DNA of 64,000 bases, taken from positions 124,001 through 188,000 of the forward strand of contig PUDQ02000069.1 of NCBI GenBank assembly GCA_002964805.2. The letters run 5' to 3'. The position numbers were made by a program, and so were the translations under genes. Positions 1 through 11,833 of the stretch are shown here, in pieces. The notes under the pieces were generated by a model. That model was not told the DNA's origin. It saw only the letters and a program-made list of their open reading frames with translations, and did not search any database. The stretch is from Trametes villosa. Lineage: Eukaryota > Basidiomycota > Agaricomycetes > Polyporales > Polyporaceae. Position 1 is the first letter of the stretch. Each line of letters begins with the position of its first letter.

Positions 1-927
1 GATTGCGTCTTTACCGACTGGAAGGTGAAGAGGAGGGTCCGGGATCGCCGCGGCGCGATAGAACACCTCCGCGGCCTTTGCAGGGTCTCCGTTTGGCATA
101 AACGCGTCCCAGGTAGCGCGCATACGACTGCTCGGGAGCGCGGGGTTGCTGTACGCGGGGTGCGGAGGAGACCACTTGAGCTTTGCGTTGATCTCGCTCT
201 CGAAGTAGCCGGGCTCGAGGATGGTAATCTGAAAACGGCATGTACGTTGTTATGTTTGCACGATCGGGGAGGGCGAGAGCTCACCTTGATGTTCCAAGCA
301 GGATCAAGCTCCAAGGCGGTGCACTTGGTAAACCCTTCCAAAGCTATATGGTGCGTTCAGCATCGCTAGACTGCCGAAATGACCTCCGGTATCTCTCACC
401 GTGCTTCGACGCCGTGTAGTACGCCTCGCAATGCGTGCCCACGAGGCCGTATATCGAGGACATCTGTAGAAGACGGCCACCAGCCCCCTCAGGGTTCGAC
501 TCGCGGAAGAACTTGAGCGCCTCCCGTGTAACGTTCACCACGCCCCAGAAGTTGGTGTCCAGCAGTGCGCGTGCCTGTGCGTCTTCGACGCTCTCCATCT
601 CGCCTAAGTCGGCGTATCCGGCGTTGTTGAAGACCACGTCGACGCGCGCGAACGCGCTGTGCGCCAGAGCGAAACAGGCGGAGACGTCTTCGGGCTGGGT
701 TACGTCCGCCTTGACCACGAGGACGTGGGTGGCGGTGTACTGGGCGACGAGGTCGTCCAGCATGTGCGTACGGCGGGCGGCTGCGACGACTATCTCGCCG
801 TTCTTGAGTACTACCTCGCAGAGAGCGCGGCCGAAGCCAGAGGATGCGCCAGTAACTAGGAAGTTGTGAGTCGACGGCACTGCAGGGCTGGGACGGACGT
901 ACTCAGCCAGACTCTTGGAGAGGCCAT
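1..927 (-). CDS. SDR paralog A, classical short-chain dehydrogenase/reductase (3' end off the window)
   Basis: Predicted NAD(P)(H)-dependent oxidoreductase; substrate unknown. Exons on the minus strand are 927-903, 855-400, 343-285 and 228 to the window edge. The 25-nt first exon encodes Met-Ala-Ser-Pro-Arg-Val-Trp-Leu, and the split codon joins it to the Rossmann motif TGASSGFG. Further SDR signatures are NNAG, the catalytic Ser in LLQMSSIYG and the YxxxK pair in YYTASKH. The last exon carries ILEPGYF and is cut before the stop; from the paralogs about 35-40 C-terminal residues are missing. The closest relative in the window is paralog E, with which it shares RALCEVVLKN-type and LDDLVAQYTATH sequence. 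The start is set by the exact match to the first exon of the other five copies. Family assignment is firm; the reaction is not predictable. Confidence 0.9.
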
Positions 928-1595
928 TGTGCGTGGGGAAGCGTTGCTGTGGGGTCCGTCGAAGACGTTCCTTACAGCTTATAGGGCGCATCGGAGGGAG
1001 CTTCGCTATCCCGCTATCGCGCTCAAGCGCAGATTAAGGGGCCTACCAGCGGTACGTATGGCCCGCAGGATTCCTCTGCGGGGCTCTGACGACATCCTAT
1101 GGTAGCCAATACTCCTGTAAAACGGTATGCTGTGCGAACGATTGGGGCCAGGCGGAGGAACCGGGCTGCTCTGTACGATGAGAAGGTCCACAGCGTCATC
1201 GCCGGATGCTGGAAGCGTCAAATCGAGGTGCTCACCTGTCCCACCACGGAACATGCATAGCGTTGATGAAACTTCGAGGATTGAAGGGTACCTTGTGCAC
1301 GCGACTCGCGTATAGGAACACCGTACCTGAAGGCTGCCGTTACCCGGATTGGGAGGGCCGCACTTGAACCTCGTGCAGCCATGTGCGCGTCCCACAGATA
1401 ATCTTTGTCGCATAATTTGTTCACAATATGTGTGGCCCGAGGCTCGCGCATGTATCAGAACATCTCAACGCATATACTTGATAATTCTTGGGCACCCTTC
1501 TCTGCAAAGATATAGGGCATACTTCAGTATCGGACAATGGATGATGTCATGCAATATGAGAGATCTCACCGCTAACTCGAACGTGGTACTTAGCC
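928..1595. repeat. Spacer between SDR A and B, inverted copy of 14955-15613
   Basis: No gene is seen here. Read on the minus strand, the spacer matches the D-E spacer along most of its length. Shared blocks include a CCTATAT tract near SDR B, a stretch around the word CGCCGGATGCTGG, and the promoter region of SDR A/E. The similarity shows that the A-B and D-E gene pairs were duplicated as one unit. Confidence 0.8.
978..983 (-). promoter_or_regulatory. TATA-like box upstream of SDR A
   Basis: TATAAG lies 51 bp upstream of the predicted ATG. Paralog E has the same CCTATAAG word at nearly the same distance in its homologous upstream region, which supports a core promoter role. Confidence 0.55.
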
Positions 1596-2648
1596 TTACA
1601 GGCTTCCCTCGGCCACAGCAGCTCCGGCGGACGGCCGCTCCAAATCGTCCGACCAGCCCTCGTAACGCGCGACGGTGTCCGTCAACTCTCTCAACTCCCC
1701 CTTCGTCAGGACGAGCGCGTCCTTGCCGATCGGGAAGTGCAGCGGGGGGTCCGGAAGCGCAGCGACCCGATAGAACAAGTCCGCGGCCTTCAACGAGTCC
1801 CCGACGAGCACGAAGGAGTCCCAGTTCGCCCGCATGGTGGTGCCGGGCAGGGTGGGCTTGACGTATGCGGGGTGCGGGGGAGACCATTCGACGTTGGCGA
1901 CGATATCCGTCTGGAAGAAGCCGGGCTCGAGAATCGTTATCTGGCGGAGGTGATGAGTACCTTGTCTTCGAGGTTAGTGGGATGTGGGAGTACCTTGATG
2001 TTCCAAGCTGGGTCGAGCTCCTGAACGAGACTCTTGGTGAGCCCATTCAAAGCTATGTGCGTGCCATGAACGTCTGCCACACCTACAGCCGTAACCGAGA
2101 AGACCACCCACCATGCTTCGAAGCGCTGTAGAAACCGAAGCAGAGCGCACCCCCGAGCCCATACATGGAGGACATCTGGAGGAGACGACCACCGGTGCCC
2201 GCGGGGTTGGACTCACGGAAGAACTTGACTGCCTCCCGGGTGACGGTGACGGCGCCCCAGAAGTTGGTCTCAAACAGCGCCCGCGCGCGGGCGTCTTCGA
2301 GGCCCTCGATCTCGCCGGGCTCGGCGAAGCCGGCGTTGTTGAAGACGACGTCGATGCGGCCGAACGCGGCTCCTGCTCGCGCGAAGGCGTCGGCGACGTC
2401 CTGCGGCTGGGTGACGTCTGTCTTGATGACGAGGAGGCGGTCGGCCGGGTACTGCTCAACGAGGTCGGCGAGCATGTGCGTGCGACGCGCCGTTGCGATG
2501 ACTATCTCGCCGTTCTTGAGTGCTAGGTCGCAGAGAACACGGCCAAAGCCGGAAGATGCTCCAGTGACTGGAATTCCTTCATCAGCGAGAAAATTAACGG
2601 TCCCAGAGTTCAAGTCCACTCACCGAGCCAGACCCTGGGGGAAGACAT
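1596..2648 (-). CDS. SDR paralog B, classical short-chain dehydrogenase/reductase, complete
   Basis: Predicted NAD(P)(H)-dependent oxidoreductase of 294 residues. Exons on the minus strand: 2648-2624, 2567-2112, 2052-1994, 1940-1596 (25/456/59/345 nt). The cofactor motif TGASSGFG is at residues 10-17, NNAG at 85-88, the structural Asn at 110, catalytic Ser142 in LLQMSSMYG, and Tyr155-Lys159 in YSASK. The C-terminal part (ILEPGFF, then PPLHFPIGKDAL and YEGWSDDLE) is shared by the whole family in this window and probably forms the substrate lid. The nearest copy is SDR D. All three introns have GT-AG ends. It is transcribed away from the central region, in the same direction as SDR A. Substrate unknown. 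Confidence 0.92.
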
Positions 2649-3230
2649 GGTTAGTGGGGGGTTGGTTGCACTGTTCAGCTGGGCTACGTTCCGAGTTTTA
2701 TGAGACAGTGGACCAGCATCGGGCTATTCTTGGGACGCATAAAGTTTTCAGTGTGGTACTGAATAGCGGCCCGCATCATGACATTAGCAGGCGAGCCGTC
2801 GCAGAAGCGCATCTGGCAGAGTAGACCTATTACGAGGAAAGAGCAGAGAACATCCTCGTTCAGGTTAGTAATTAAAGGCACTTCAAATCGAGTAATTGCC
2901 TCACGTTTTCCCCCATTTTTGCGCAAAGAGGGCACCATACGTGTTACCTCCTCTATCGCTGGGCTCTGAGCGTCCTCTCCGCCGGAGATACTCAGGCCGA
3001 CACGCTAAGGCCTCGTTCGTGCTGCGATTCCAGCTCCCTGGTGGGGTGGCGCCTAACCTTGACTGCGAACTTTCATTAGTCCGCATACCAATTCAAACCT
3101 TGACACGTCTGACAGCTTCTTGCATGACTTCTGGCCTGTAGAGAAAGCACGCGGTCGATGCTCCTAGTCGAGGTGGTGGTGAAAGAGAATCAAGGGCCGT
3201 GGGAAATGCGTGTACAATTGTGGCGGACTA
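2649..3230. other. Intergenic, upstream of SDR B
   Basis: No convincing gene. About 50 bp before the SDR B start, the minus strand reads CATAAAACTCGG. This aligns with the CATATAAGACTCGG promoter of SDR D, so the TATA-like word has drifted in B. Nothing else is recognised. Confidence 0.4.
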
Positions 3231-4695
3231 CCTAAGTACTACTACTAAGTCCCAGTGAGAACTAGCACCAATCGCATCCAATGAAATATATTCGAATCCA
3301 TTCAAATCCAATGGTAGCCAATCGATGTCGGATTTTGGGCGCTAAATGGACTCGTTCACTCGGTTTAGCTCCCCTCATGTCAAGAACCTTCACTTGACCG
3401 TCGTTGACTTAACTCAGTCACTCCATGGGCTGCACCAACTGGACTGAGTCATCTTGAGCATGCCCCGCCACGGGGCGCACGGCAAAACGCGCACAGTCAC
3501 GCATCTGGCAGTCCTCGCGCAGTCCTGCGAGTTCCTTCACATGATCACAACACGTCTAAACGCGTCCTTCACAAAGTCAACTTCCATACGTTCTCGTCTC
3601 TTGTCTCTGTAACACCATCATCTCCCTCTGCTTCGACCAGACCCCTTTCTTTGCTGGACACGCTCACCGCGCTATAGTCGCTCTGCCCTCCCCCTGTGTA
3701 CTGTCGGAACGGGCGCGAGTATGCCCTTGCGTCGATAGCCCCGCCGCACGCTGCTGAACTCGACAGCAGGATGCCGCGGCGGTCAGCGTCGCCGGCAATG
3801 CCGGCCCATAGGGGATGAATAAAAGTACGCCCATCGTCCAAATCTCGGCTACGTCACTCATGCGATTATCGTGGAGGTGTATGCGCGCACCCGGACCGGG
3901 GCCTACGTCTTGCGGTGTCTGGGGCAGCTGATACCTTTCGAGACAGGACAAGGTAAGCGGGTAGAAATGGTATGTCCGATACACGTAATCCCAGAGCTCG
4001 GACATGCTAAACTAGTTTTTTAGGCAAGGACCCAGGACCGAGAAGGGCGCGCAAAGCCGGAGTCGTGTATTCACGTGCGGAAATGAGGAGACCGACGCGC
4101 AGGTACGAGGCTTGCCCCTCCCGTCGAACCGCACCCATTCACGTGTGCCCATAGCTTGTTCCTGCTGACGGATATCTTGAGCATATAACCTTGTAAGCTG
4201 CCTCTATCCGTCAAGTCGCTGATTGCATGTTTTACAGCTGGTGTAAGTCCCCGGGCAGCTCTCGCCCGTTCGGTTCTCTCGCTATTCCCGTTTTGCACCC
4301 TCTATACAATAACCTTTTGACGCTCCATCCGGACCTAGCGTGACAGCCTTACCCTGGGCGACGGGGTCAGTATGCACGGCACGAAGTCGAGGGGTCGGGG
4401 CGGGCGGGCGGGGGCGGGGCAGGCGCACTGGGTGCGGGCCGTGACGGGTTCGCTCGGGAGGTTTCGGGCTATTGTATATAGAGCCCCGTCCCAATATACA
4501 TTGTTATCCATTCAAATGGATGCCGTTGGATTGCGAATGGATTGGAATGGATGCCAATGGACTACAATCCAGCCATTGACCATCCGGGCCAATGGCATCC
4601 ATTCGGAGCCATTCACGGATAGGAATTGATTAGATTGGATTCGAATGGATGCGATTGGTGCTAGTTCTCACTGGGACTAAGTACTGACTAGGACT
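3231..4695. mobile_element. Non-autonomous DNA transposon with terminal inverted repeats
   Basis: A 33-bp identical inverted repeat lies at 3248-3280 and 4646-4678, containing CCCAGTGAGAACTAGCACCA and its reverse complement. Imperfect similarity extends outward to about 3231 and 4695. Inside each terminus are many variants of the words CCATTCAAATCC, GGATTCGAATGG and CCAATGG in both orientations, especially at 3290-3330 and 4505-4650. Such subterminal arrays are typical of transposase-binding ends. The interior shows no transposase-like protein, so this is read as a non-autonomous or internally deleted element. The target-site duplication was not identified and the superfamily is not assigned. 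Confidence 0.7.
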
Positions 4696-5314
4696 ATCAG
4701 ACTAAATACTTTTGTACGAAGACTCAAGAGTCCCTTCCGGCGTGCCTGGCCTTGCTCCTAACTTCCATGGCCTACATATCGAATGGCCCACGGCGGCTTT
4801 AAACGACATGTATCGAATACTTAGCACCGAACATATCACTGATCTCGGGCGCCGCGGCGCGCGTATGACCACCCTGTGGTCGTATACTGTTGCCACGCGG
4901 CGATCGCTGGCATGTGAAATGCACGATGTCTTCTTGGATCTCTCACCCCATCTGCTGAAGCTCACAAGCCTCGAACAGGTACAGCTCATGAACAAGTACT
5001 GTACGTCAGGTTGGCTAGCGTAACAATCGAGCGGTGCACGTCGAGCGCTCAGTCTTCAATTTATCTCATGCACTTCCCAGATGTTGACAGACCAGCCGCG
5101 CAAGACTCGGAAGCTCCATCGGTGTCCGCTCCCGTCTTCTTTCCACATGACCTCAGTCCTGGGACGGATTGGGGATGAGGGCGGTTCCACGGCGCGACAC
5201 GAATCGGGAGTCAAAACACTCACGCTCGCAAGACATCACGCAGCAAACCACCGCTCTCGGCTGACTCGAGCCTGAACCCTAGGAGGACAGCATCCTCTCA
5301 ACTTCCATACAACG
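4696..5314. other. Intergenic, upstream of the ThDP enzyme
   Basis: A plus-strand open frame at 4712-5023 encodes about 103 residues, with a leucine-rich stretch near its end (LDLSPHLLKLTSLEQVQL). It might be a leftover of a leucine-rich or F-box type protein cut by the adjacent transposon, but there is no firm homology and it is not annotated as a gene. The last 80 bp are presumably the 5' leader of the downstream gene. Confidence 0.3.
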
Positions 5315-7507
5315 ATGTACACAACTGCATCTGTCCTGTTCAAGACCCTCGTCGATGCCGGAATTACCCACGCCTTCGTGAACTGGGGAAACGACCACCC
5401 CGCGTTCCTGGAAGAGCTCGAGCGGGAGCGCGTGGAAAGCGGCAAGACCGTCGTCGAGATCGTTACCTGCCCGCACGAGATGGTCGCGCTGAGCGCTGCG
5501 CAGGGGTACGCACAGGTCACCGGGAAGCCGGCGGCCGTGATCGTGCATGTCGACGTCGGCACCCAGGTATGTGAACCTGCTGCTGTCGGAGGCCGAGCGC
5601 TGTGCGGCGGCCCCCTGCGCAAGGCGTCAATTCTGACGGAGCACCATTGCTCCCACAGGGCCTGGCTGGGGCAGTCCACAATGTGGACAGAGGTCACACA
5701 CCCGTTCTGATCTTTGCCGGAGCGGCGCCGCAGTCCTCGGATCAGCGCCTCAAGGGCACCAAGAATGAATGGCCAATGTGGTTGCAAGGTAGGCCGCTGT
5801 GCTGGCGGAAGTATGGTCACACCGATCGAGAGTACGCCGCAGATGTCCCAGACCAGCCGTCGATAGTCCGTCAGTACATGCGATACACCGCGCAGATCCA
5901 GAGCGGGAAGAACGCGTCGAAGATGGTGATGCGTGCTCTGCAGATGTAGGTCCGCCACTCCTCACGCGGTCACTTTTACTCATCTTTCTTCAGCGCGAAC
6001 AGCGAGCCTAAGGGACCCGTCTACCTCTGGGCACGTCGTGAGACCACGGAGGAAGAGTTGGACCCTTCGATCATCGAAGAGAAACTCGACGTCACGCGAT
6101 GGCCTCCTGTTCAGGGTCCGGGGCTGTCTCCTGCAGGTACGCGAATGCCATACAAACAGTTCTCCTCGTCTTCGCCTGCTGATGTGCGTGTGCAATAGCG
6201 CTGAACTCAATTGTCGACGCGCTCCTCCAAGCGAGGTTTCCCCTCATCATCACAGCGCATTCCGGGCGGAACCCAAAGACGGTCCCGCTGCTCTCGACGC
6301 TCTCGACGCTGCTCGCGATTGGTGTCTTCACGTCATGTCCCACCGCTGTGTGCATCCCATGGACGCACCCGAACTACATCGGGCTTTCGTTCGGCGGGAA
6401 GAACGACCTGCTCGATCACGCAGACGTGATCATCGTGCTCGAAGCCGACATTCCGTGGGTCGATTCCAAGGGCAATAAGCCCCTCGACGACGCGCGGGTC
6501 TTCGTGATCGATGCGGACCCGCTGAAGACCACGTTCGGTTGGTCGCACGTCGACGCCGAGCTGCTCTGCAAAGCGGACCCCGAGGTCGCGCTCTCTCAGC
6601 TCATCGACGCGATCGAGGGCCCAGGTGCACAAAGCGTGGCAGCGGAAAAGCTCTCCGCCCGCCAGGCGCGCCTCGCAGAGCTCCGTTCCGCATGGACGAA
6701 CTCGCTCGAGACGGCCGAACGCGTCAAGTCCCTCTCCGCCGACCAGACCACGCCGACCGTGCCCTACCTGCTCTCCACCCTGCGCAGCGCCGTCGCGGCG
6801 CACACGCCCAGCAAGGGCGAGAAGACACTCTGGATTAACGAGGCGATCAGCAACTACCCGCTCACGTGGAGCTACCTGCGGCCGGAGCACCCTGGGAGCA
6901 TGCTCGCGTCCGGCGGGTCGAGCCTCGGGTACGCGCTCGGGGCTGCCGTGGGCGCCGCGCTCGGGGGCGCCGTCGCGCAGAAGGAGCACGAGTTAATCAC
7001 CGCCGTCGTGGGAGACGGCTCGTTCCTCTTCGGCGTTCCCGCGAGCGCGTTCTGGATGGCGCGGCGGTACGACACGGTGCGTGCGGGCGAGGTTCCCGCG
7101 AGGCATTAGACGTGCCACCCCCGCTGACCCGCGCACGCGCAGCCGTTCCTCACGGTCGTCCTCAACAACGGCGGGTGGTTCGTGAGTACTGAGTGGCCGC
7201 CGCGCGCTGCTGCCACGCGAGCGGAGAAGCTGACCGGGGCGCGTGCTGCCATTTACAGTCGCCGAAGTTCTCGATGATGGGAGTGTACCCAGACGGGCTC
7301 GGGAGCGCGGCGTCCGGCCAGCAGCTCACGGTCGGGTTTGGGCCGGACATGCCCGATTACGCCCAGATCGCGGTGGCCGCCGGCGGGGCGTGGGGTCGGC
7401 GCGTCGACAAGGCGGAGGAGCTCCAGGGCGTGCTCGAGGAGGCCGTCCGGCTCGTCGTACAGGAGCGGCGCTCCGCAGTCGTGGACTGTATTATTCAGTC
7501 GATCTGA
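5315..7507 (+). CDS. Thiamine-diphosphate-dependent enzyme, acetolactate synthase / decarboxylase type
   Basis: Predicted ThDP- and Mg-dependent carboligase or 2-oxoacid decarboxylase of 597 residues. Exons: 5315-5566, 5659-5788, 5843-5945, 5994-6136, 6199-7076, 7143-7181, 7259-7507; all join in frame with GT-AG ends. The N-terminal PYR domain carries the cofactor-activating Glu55 in CPHEMVALSAAQGYA. A middle domain follows (LIITAHSGRNPKTVPLL onward). The C-terminal PP domain has the ThDP motif GDG at 481-483 and NN at 510-511 (VVLNNGGW). Length and domain order match the acetolactate synthase, benzoylformate decarboxylase and 2-hydroxyacyl-CoA lyase superfamily. Active-site residues that would separate these are not decisive here. 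No mitochondrial presequence is obvious, which argues against the anabolic acetolactate synthase. It sits alone between a transposon and a convergent F-box gene. Confidence 0.9.
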
Positions 7508-7780
7508 GGTACGTACGGGAGGGAGTGTGCAGGAAGGTGGGTATGCAGTTCTGAACGAACGTCTGCGGTTACGTGTACGAGGTACGGAAGGAGCGCATAT
7601 GGGGAGAATACAGTAACGTGGTAGCTAAAGATACAGCAAAATTAAGAGGAAGGTCTCGAGACTGTTACTAGAAGCGTGCGAGGCGTATAACGTCGTCGTG
7701 GATGCCATCTACCGCGTGCCAAGAAGAGAAGCGCGTCGAAAACGCGCCGAGTAGCTCATTAAGTTACCGGAGAATGAAAG

Positions 7781-9057
7781 TCAGATCTCGCGCCAGAGAC
7801 CGTCTGTCAAGGCATCTTCGTCGTACACCGCCGTGTGGCCCTCCATCCGCACGAAGTGGCGCTCGAAGTCGTAGACGTAAATCACCGACGTGACCGACGG
7901 GCAATATAGTCGCACTTCGAGCGTGAGAGCCCGCAGCGCGGCCGCATGCGTCGGCGGGGGATCCCAGTCGGATACGTCCACTTCGAGGCAGCGCAGTTGC
8001 GGAAGGCGCATGAGGAACCCGTAGAATTCTAAACGCTGACAGGGCCCGTAAGACAATGTTCACGGCAGAACACAACTATGCCAATCTGACCTACCTGCTG
8101 GCCGCCGACGGGCAGCACGAGTGTGCCGATGTAGCGCAGCTCTGCACAGAGAGTTGGTTCATGGGTGATATGCGATAGTAGCTCCAACGAGAACTCCGGG
8201 GTGTACGACGAGTCCGCGATGTCCAGCGCGCGAAGGCGCCTCTTCGATTGTCGCAGCGAGGCGGCGATAATCTGCAGCTCCGTGCGCTTTTCCTCGAGCC
8301 GGCTATGCGTGAAGCACGTCTTGACGCGGCACACGGGTCGATCCGGGACCAAACCCGCCGCGGCCTCCGAGAACGTGCACTCGAGCACGGTGAGTTTTGG
8401 GAGGAAGACCGCGGTGGAAATGGGCGGCGCGATCGCGAGCGCCTGGAAGTCGGCGAGGAAGAGATCAGAAAGCCGGGTCTGCGTGCCCAGGAAGGCCTGG
8501 AGGTGCGCGTCCCACGCGAGGTCGCAGTGAAATGTGCGGAGCTGGAAAGTGCACCCGGCCAGGATCCACGCTTTCTCCGTCTGCCCGCCGTCGCTGCAGT
8601 AGAAGCTGAGGAAGCGGAGCCGCGCGGTGTTCCTGAGCGCGCCTGCGAGCGCGCTCCAGTACGCATCCGTGTCCGTGAGCATCGCGTCGTCGTCCTCCTC
8701 GGAGCCGGACTCGTCGTCGCCGTCACTGTCATCGCCTTGGTTGTAGACCGATAGGGCGATGACGAGATAAGCCAGGCGTGGGGTGCACGTGAGAAGCCGG
8801 CAGACGGATACGGTGAGGTCGTATGTCGTGAGGTGTAGCGTGTTGTATAGCGCGCGCTCGGCTGCCACCTGGAACTGCTTCGACACCCTACACAGTGAGA
8901 CGAGGGTGGGTCTCGAGTCGGCAACATATTTGACGATGAGGCTGCATGCGTCGGGGGGAAGTGCCATGGATCCGGAGGAGCTGCCTGCGGAGACATGAGC
9001 TTGTTGTCGAGACGTGGGAGGGGAAACGTCGTCACCTCGGGACCGCGAGTCCTTCAC
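7781..9057 (-). CDS. F-box protein
   Basis: Predicted substrate adaptor of an SCF ubiquitin ligase. Exons on the minus strand: 9057-8095 and 8035-7781, separated by a 59-nt GT-AG intron; 405 residues from the first Met. A second in-frame Met at 8967 (Met-Ala-Leu-Pro-Pro-Asp) lies directly before the F-box and would give 375 residues; it is an equally good start. The F-box reads LPPDACSLIVKYVADS followed by LVSLCRVSKQFQVAAERALY, the usual agaricomycete form. A short acidic run rich in Asp, Glu and Ser (encoded around 8660-8730) follows, then divergent leucine-rich sequence. The protein's target cannot be inferred. It converges on the ThDP gene with 273 bp between stops. Confidence 0.8.
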
Positions 9058-11833
9058 ACTCGTCAGAGGTGGCTTCGTGAAGCTATCACGCAGTCAGACA
9101 ACGCATCTCGCAATACTAGAAGCACACGCACGTAAGGAATAACGTTGTAGAACGCGCAAGAAAGGGTTGCTGGCACAGGTCGAAAGACCTGCTGTGCGTC
9201 AGCGACGCGACGTAGCGGTGGGGAGCCTTTCGAAGCTCACCGAAGATGAGGGGTGTGAGCGCCCTTACGGCACCCTTTGTGCATGCGATGCGTCTCGGGG
9301 AGGGCGGCGTTCCAGACGAGCACGTTCGGGCTTAGAAACAGCCTCAGACCTACCGGGCCCGAGCAAACTTTAAGCATGAACGGGCGAGCGCAGATCGGCG
9401 GGGCCTGGCGCATGAAGTCATACCTCGTTTCAGCGGTGCGCGACCTGCACCACCATCCGGAGATTCGGCGGGGCAATGGGGAGAGGGGGCCGCCGCGCAG
9501 CGGTTTCTGGGAGGGGGGTTGCTCCAAGGAAATCGCGGGTGTCCCGCGGGCGCGCGTATGCGCTTATATGAGGGCCGCGGAGGGGCGCGCGGCCTATCAG
9601 ATGGGCGGGGAAAACGATGCGGAAATCGAGCAGAGGATCACCGGCACGTTACATCACCATCATTGTCCGCGCGCGACAGTGCGAACGGGGCGGAGCAGAG
9701 GAGCATTCACGCTTCCCGAGTCGAGCGAGCGTTTCCCTCCGCCGGAGCTGTGGACGCTGCCGAAGGAGCGGAAGGGCCTGCCTCGGGGGCTTTAGCCTAT
9801 TTCGAGACCGCATGGCGTCGTCCATGTGAGCCTCGTGGCTCTCGCGTGTCCTCGGACGCGTCGGTGACCAACGGCGATACCGGACTCCAGTGGTTACGGA
9901 TGGCATGTCGAGGACTGCGCACTTGCCCACCGTGCATGTCGATTGCCATGGCTGCAGACCTATCATTGGGCGGCGACACTATCCTGTCGAGAGACGAGCG
10001 TCCTGGCCGTACCTGAGGTCAGAAGGCGCCTTCGCAAGACATCTGGAAGCGGGGCGGACCACCAAAGTTGAACTCACCTTCTCACCTCGTAGCGCAGCAG
10101 AGTCGGCGGCCAGACGGAGGCCTGAGAGAATAGGTCGCACCGCGTCTTCTCAAAGATGCCGAGGGCCCCATAAGCGGTTCTCCGGCATCCACCGCGGCGA
10201 GACGTTTCTCCCGGGATGAGCCACTCAAAGGAGAGGAATAAGTGCTCCCAGCCTAGCCTACTTATGATTGGACCGCCAACGCATTGAATGAGACACCACG
10301 GAGCAGTTGCTACAGGTGCGTATTCGCTCCCGCTCCCGATGAGTAAGAGACGCAATTCAACGAAGCGGGGTCTAAGCGCGACAGACGATGATGGCCAGGC
10401 CAAGGGGCCGACATATCGCCATGATATATATGATCAACAGAGTAAGGCGAGCCAGATTTCCCGAAGTATATCCTGTACGACATCGGAAAGCGTAGCGGGA
10501 AATGGAGCGCAGTCATGGCTGCAGAATACGACGGTGAGGTGTGGGACGCACCGCCTAGTAATGGTCCAGATTCCGGAGGCCGTCCGACAGCGATTCACGC
10601 GTCATGGGAGAATGGAGGGAGGCGACTGGTAACTTTGCGTCCGCAGCACCTCAAAGAGGCTTTCGATATCGTTCCCAGTCGCTGGGATCTTGAACGGCGC
10701 GCCGTGGGGACTAAGTCGTCGCTATGTCAGGATGACGGCCACAGGGAAGCCATAGCTAAACTCACGTGGTATGCCATGCCTCGAACCCTCCCCGCGTCGA
10801 CCGCCATGTGAGCTGTTGCATGCAGACAACATCGCAAAAAAGGCAGCTCCGTACCAACCGTTTGCAGACGAGTGTCGTTATCAGCATTGACTCCCACGAG
10901 CCGGCGTTGGCGCAACTAGGAACGTCTCTTGTACATCGTTAAGAATGAAGCCTATGCACGTTCAAATATACCGGAAAACTGAAGAACGGAACATCTCACC
11001 AGGATGACTTCGCGAGGAACATCACACAATACTGCTAGTGAACGCGGTTGACTCCACAAAGTACCAACGTAGTTCACGCCTTGTTGACCCAGGAGTCGTG
11101 TAGACAACGACCGGCTGGACGTGGTCGTAGGACCGATTCTCTGTCGGGAAATCAGCACGTACTGATACGAAGACGACTCATCATCAGACGATTGTTTCGA
11201 GAGTTGCCGGGGCGATGGCGGCGCGGGTCCTCGAACGCGCACCAAGCCCTCAGACATCTGCACCAAAAGTTGTTAATACATTACAAATCATCGCTCAGCC
11301 CACAGTAGACAGATTACCAGTATGGGATATACAGGTGCAGGGAAACAGGCGTCCGCTTGACCGATGAGTGCAGAGAAGAGTGCGCCGAGCAACACCGTTC
11401 CCGCTAGCGCCCGTGCATGCCACGTGGCGACGCCAGGCACGCTGGATTCCGGGCCTCGCAGCGGTTGTGTTCTTCAACTCTGTCATGACTACATTCTACA
11501 CACGAGTTGCAACCATACTCGTCCAGCTGTCTTGTCCATTCGGAACATGTATTCTGAGCTAGCGCGCTACGTGGCTTGGTACAGCTGCAACACCGTCGCC
11601 CCACTGGCAGCAAGCCGATGGACTTCGCTCATGTATCATGGTGCGTTCGAGTCCGAGTCGTACGCCAGACCACATATCGCAGCTTCTGAAATAGCGCAGA
11701 CGATGTTCCCTGCGTGCGAGATGCCGATGTGGCTCCGACCGGGCGAAGTTGGTGCATCTTCAAAATAACCTAACGCCGGACGTCCTATAAGACATGGAAC
11801 GAGTCAGCCTAGCTATAGAGACTGCACTGCGCG
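9058..11833. other. 2.8-kb intergenic region between the F-box gene and SDR C
   Basis: Several open frames of 60-170 codons occur in both strands, but none shows a recognisable domain, consistent splice phase or codon pattern like the neighbouring genes. Only the last 60 bp, with the SDR C promoter, can be interpreted. Confidence 0.4.
11786..11791 (+). promoter_or_regulatory. TATA-like box upstream of SDR C
   Basis: TATAAG lies 48 bp before the ATG. The surrounding 45 bp (AACGCCGGACGTCCTATAAG) resemble the region before SDR D (AACGCCGGTCTGACATATAAG), so both genes inherited one promoter. Confidence 0.6.
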
